A stretch of DNA of 7,155 nucleotides, from assembly GCA_002011215.1 (NCBI GenBank), contig MTML01000115.1:1-7155 (forward strand), read 5' to 3'. Below are positions 4,988-7,155 of the stretch, one piece after another. Every line of letters begins with the position of its first letter. Within the stretch, counting starts at the first letter, position 1. A model generated the notes under the pieces. It was not told the DNA's origin and did not search any database. It worked only from the letters and a program-made list of their open reading frames with translations. The DNA comes from Archaeoglobus sp. JdFR-24. Lineage in GTDB: Archaea > Halobacteriota > Archaeoglobi > Archaeoglobales > Archaeoglobaceae. The position numbers and the translations under genes were made by a program.

Positions 4988-7132
4988 ATGGGTAGAAAAA
5001 TTATAAGTTTTGTAGGCATAATAGGTATTGCTAACATTGCGTATGGGTTTGATTCATTAAATGTAAGTTTTGTGGGTAACTGGCCATTTGGTCCTTCTTT
5101 TGCTGTCGCTTATGATTCTTTGAGGAATATAACATTTTGTGGTTCAGGTGGTGGGGTTTATATATTGGATTTACAAGACCCGCGAAATCCACAAAAACTA
5201 TCAGAAGGAATTCATACAAGAGGAAAAGTTCATGGATTTTTTTATGCCTCACGGGACTCTATACTTTACATAGCAGCTGGAGTAGCAGGTCTTGAAATTT
5301 GGGATGTAAAAGATTTTTTTAAACCAAGAAAATTAGGTTATTATGATACACCTGGTGCTGGTTATAGTGTAGCAGTAGTTGATAGCTATGCATATGTTGC
5401 TGATGGTGATTCTGGACTTAGGATAATAGATATATCTAATTCATCTAATCCAGAAGAAGTAGGTAGTTATGATACACCTGGTGATGCTCGGGATGTAGCA
5501 GTAGTTGATAGCTATGCATATGTTGCTGATAGAGGGTCTGGGTTGAGGATAATAGATATATCAGATCCATCTAACCCAGAGGAAAAAGGTTGTTATAATC
5601 CACGGGGTTTTTGTGCTTGGGGTGTAGCAGTAGTTGATAGTTATGCATATGCTACTGGTGTATGGGCTGGGTTGAGAGTGATAAATATATCTAATCCATC
5701 TAACCCAACAGAAGTAAGTCATTATTCCACTCGTGTCTCTGCTTATGGTGTAGTAGTAGTTGATAGCTATGCATATGTTGCTGATAGAGGAGAAGGTGGG
5801 TTTGAGATAATAGATATATCAGATCCATCTAACCCAGAAGGAGTAGTTCGTTATGATACACCTGGTGATGTTTATGGGGAGGTAGCAGTAACTGATAGTT
5901 ATGTATATGTTGCTGATGGTGATTCTGGACTTAGGATAATAGATATATCCGAACTATCCAACCCAGAAGAAGTAGGTAATTATAATACACCTGGTGATGC
6001 TCGGGATGTAGTAGTTGTTGACAGTTATGCATATGTTGCTGATGGAGTTGGGGTTAGAGTAATAGATATATCAGATCTATCTAATCCAGAAGAAGTAGGT
6101 AATTATGATACACCTGGTTGTGCTCGGGATGTAGTAGTTGTCGAGAGTTATGCATATGTTGCTGATCGTGATTCTGGGCTCAGGATAATAGATATATCTG
6201 ATCCATCTAATCTAAAAGAAGTAGGTAATTATGATACACCTGGCTCTGCTTGTCGTGTAGTAGTTGTTGACAGTTATGCATATGTTGCTGATGGTGATTC
6301 TGGACTCAGGATAATAGATATATCTGATCTATCCAATCCAGAAGAAGTAGGTTATTATGATCCACCTCAGGAGGTTTGGGGTGTAGCGGTAGTTGATAGT
6401 TATGCATATATTGTTGGACCTGGGCTTAGGATAATAGATATATCTGATCCATCTAATCTAAAAGAAGTAAGTAATTATATTAGCGATGCTAATGAAGTAG
6501 TAGTAGTTGATAGCTATGCATATATTATCAATGGAAAGCTTAGGATAATAGATGTATCTGATCCATTTGCTCCAAAAGAAGCAGGTAATTATAAGCCACC
6601 CGATAGTGACGCTTGGAATAATGTAACAGTAACTGATAATTATGCATATGTTGGTAATGGTTTTGGTGGACTCAGGATAATAGATATATCTAATCCATCT
6701 AATCCAAAGGAAGTAGGTTATTATAAGACACCTTACTATGCTCGTGGTGTAGCAGTAGTTGATAATTATGTTTATGTTGCTAATAGTAGCTGTGGTTTAC
6801 AGATATATAAACGTTTGGCAGTAGGTATTGAGGAATGTAAGAAGGAAATACTATCAAGTGTTTTCCTTTATCAAAATGAACCAACTCCATTTGTTGAAGA
6901 AACAAATATTAAGTTCCAAATTCCAAATAAGAGTAGAGTAAATTTAAGGGTTTATGATATAGTAGGTAGATTAATAAAGACTCTTGTGGATAAAGAGATG
7001 GAGAGAGGTTATTACGAGGTAAAGTGGGATGGAAGAGACAGTTTTGGCGAGGAAGTGTGCGGAGGGATTTATTTTTATAAATTACAAGTAGGTAAAGTTG
7101 AGAAAGTAAGGAAGACTATATTTTTGAAATAA
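4988..7132 (+). CDS. Exported LVIVD-repeat beta-propeller protein with C-terminal sorting domain
   Basis: Predicted exported or surface protein of 714 residues. Residues 1-20 are a signal peptide (MGRKIISFVGIIGIANIAYG). Residues 39-610 hold repeats of the LVIVD type, about 42 residues each, with consensus VAVVDSYAYVADGDSGLRII then DISDPSNPEEVGNYDTPG. I count two divergent blades (39, 84), eleven clear ones (starts 128, 170, 213, 255, 299, 341, 382, 424, 466, 504, 546) and a final blade at 588 lacking its last strand. The N-terminal VSFVGNWPFGPSF resembles that missing strand, so a 14-blade closed arrangement (perhaps two seven-blade rings) is plausible. Residues about 622-714 are the FlgD-like/type A sorting domain: YQNEPTPF (TPF where NPF is usual), VYDIVGRLI, KWDGRDSFGEEV, GGIYFYKLQ and a basic end. 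LVIVD proteins are mostly of unknown function and surface-associated; no active site is visible. It is the last visible gene of the operon. Confidence 0.85.
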   Translation: MGRKIISFVGIIGIANIAYGFDSLNVSFVGNWPFGPSFAVAYDSLRNITFCGSGGGVYILDLQDPRNPQKLSEGIHTRGKVHGFFYASRDSILYIAAGVAGLEIWDVKDFFKPRKLGYYDTPGAGYSVAVVDSYAYVADGDSGLRIIDISNSSNPEEVGSYDTPGDARDVAVVDSYAYVADRGSGLRIIDISDPSNPEEKGCYNPRGFCAWGVAVVDSYAYATGVWAGLRVINISNPSNPTEVSHYSTRVSAYGVVVVDSYAYVADRGEGGFEIIDISDPSNPEGVVRYDTPGDVYGEVAVTDSYVYVADGDSGLRIIDISELSNPEEVGNYNTPGDARDVVVVDSYAYVADGVGVRVIDISDLSNPEEVGNYDTPGCARDVVVVESYAYVADRDSGLRIIDISDPSNLKEVGNYDTPGSACRVVVVDSYAYVADGDSGLRIIDISDLSNPEEVGYYDPPQEVWGVAVVDSYAYIVGPGLRIIDISDPSNLKEVSNYISDANEVVVVDSYAYIINGKLRIIDVSDPFAPKEAGNYKPPDSDAWNNVTVTDNYAYVGNGFGGLRIIDISNPSNPKEVGYYKTPYYARGVAVVDNYVYVANSSCGLQIYKRLAVGIEECKKEILSSVFLYQNEPTPFVEETNIKFQIPNKSRVNLRVYDIVGRLIKTLVDKEMERGYYEVKWDGRDSFGEEVCGGIYFYKLQVGKVEKVRKTIFLK
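5369..6817 (+). repeat. Tandem array of near-identical 126-bp LVIVD-coding units
   Basis: Eleven full units and one half unit, mostly exactly 126 bp, keep high identity at the DNA level. AGTTATGCATATGTTGCTGA and AGGATAATAGATATATC recur almost unchanged through the array. The identity extends to third codon positions, so much of it looks recent or maintained by recombination. Assembly errors or strain differences in unit number are likely here. Confidence 0.85.
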
Positions 7133-7155
7133 GTAATTAATTAATATACTCTCTT

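Noticed and set aside
5031..5252. Minus-strand open frame of 73 codons opposite the start of the LVIVD gene
   Set aside because: It is antisense to the signal peptide and first blade of a well-supported gene and has no recognisable domain.
5369..6817. Regular DNA repeats that could suggest a CRISPR or satellite array
   Set aside because: The units are contiguous, 126 bp long, in frame without stops and encode LVIVD blades; there are no short repeats with unique spacers.
7133..7155. AT-rich tail with TAATTAATTAAT after the last gene
   Set aside because: A short AT repeat without a GC stem is not a terminator, and the window ends before anything further can be judged.

Overview
The window is AT-rich and coded entirely on the + strand. 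It holds the 3' part of a large regulatory gene, a 44-base gap containing a recognisable promoter, and three tightly spaced genes for exported proteins. No RNA genes, insertion sequences, CRISPR arrays or phage genes are visible. Each of the three exported proteins has an N-terminal signal peptide and a C-terminal domain of about 85 to 95 residues of the FlgD-like Ig / type A (Por, T9SS-like) sorting-domain kind, with an NPF or TPF motif, VYDITGRLI, WDGRN and GIYF. That combination, together with Reg_prop and LVIVD beta-propellers and an AT-rich genome, suggests an uncultured lineage of the FCB superphylum or its relatives (candidate division WOR-3/Stahlbacteria, Cloacimonadota or similar). 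This placement is inference; there is no phylogenetic marker in the window.

Layout. Up to 1967: a TPR protein ending in an OmpR-type winged helix plus a bacterial transcriptional activator domain (BTAD), i.e. a SARP-like regulator, open at the left edge and almost certainly truncated there. 1968-2011: two perfect tandem copies of an 11-bp sequence, 8 bp, then a consensus TATAAT. This is the geometry known for SARP-activated promoters. 2012-4093: an exported 13-blade Reg_prop-type beta-propeller protein. 4098-4973: an exported protein with a CBM9/DOMON-like domain. 4988-7132: an exported 14-blade LVIVD-repeat propeller protein. The last 23 bases are AT-rich and hold no visible terminator.

How it may work together. 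The regulator gene lies directly upstream of a promoter that looks built for a regulator of its own class. The three downstream genes are 4 and 14 bases apart with strong Shine-Dalgarno sequences, so they read as one operon. The most economical model is a local circuit: the TPR-SARP regulator senses something through its TPR (and possibly missing N-terminal) part and switches on three surface or secreted repeat proteins. None has a visible enzyme active site, so the products look like binding, adhesion or scaffold proteins. The promoter geometry is seen directly; the regulatory link and the protein roles are inferred.
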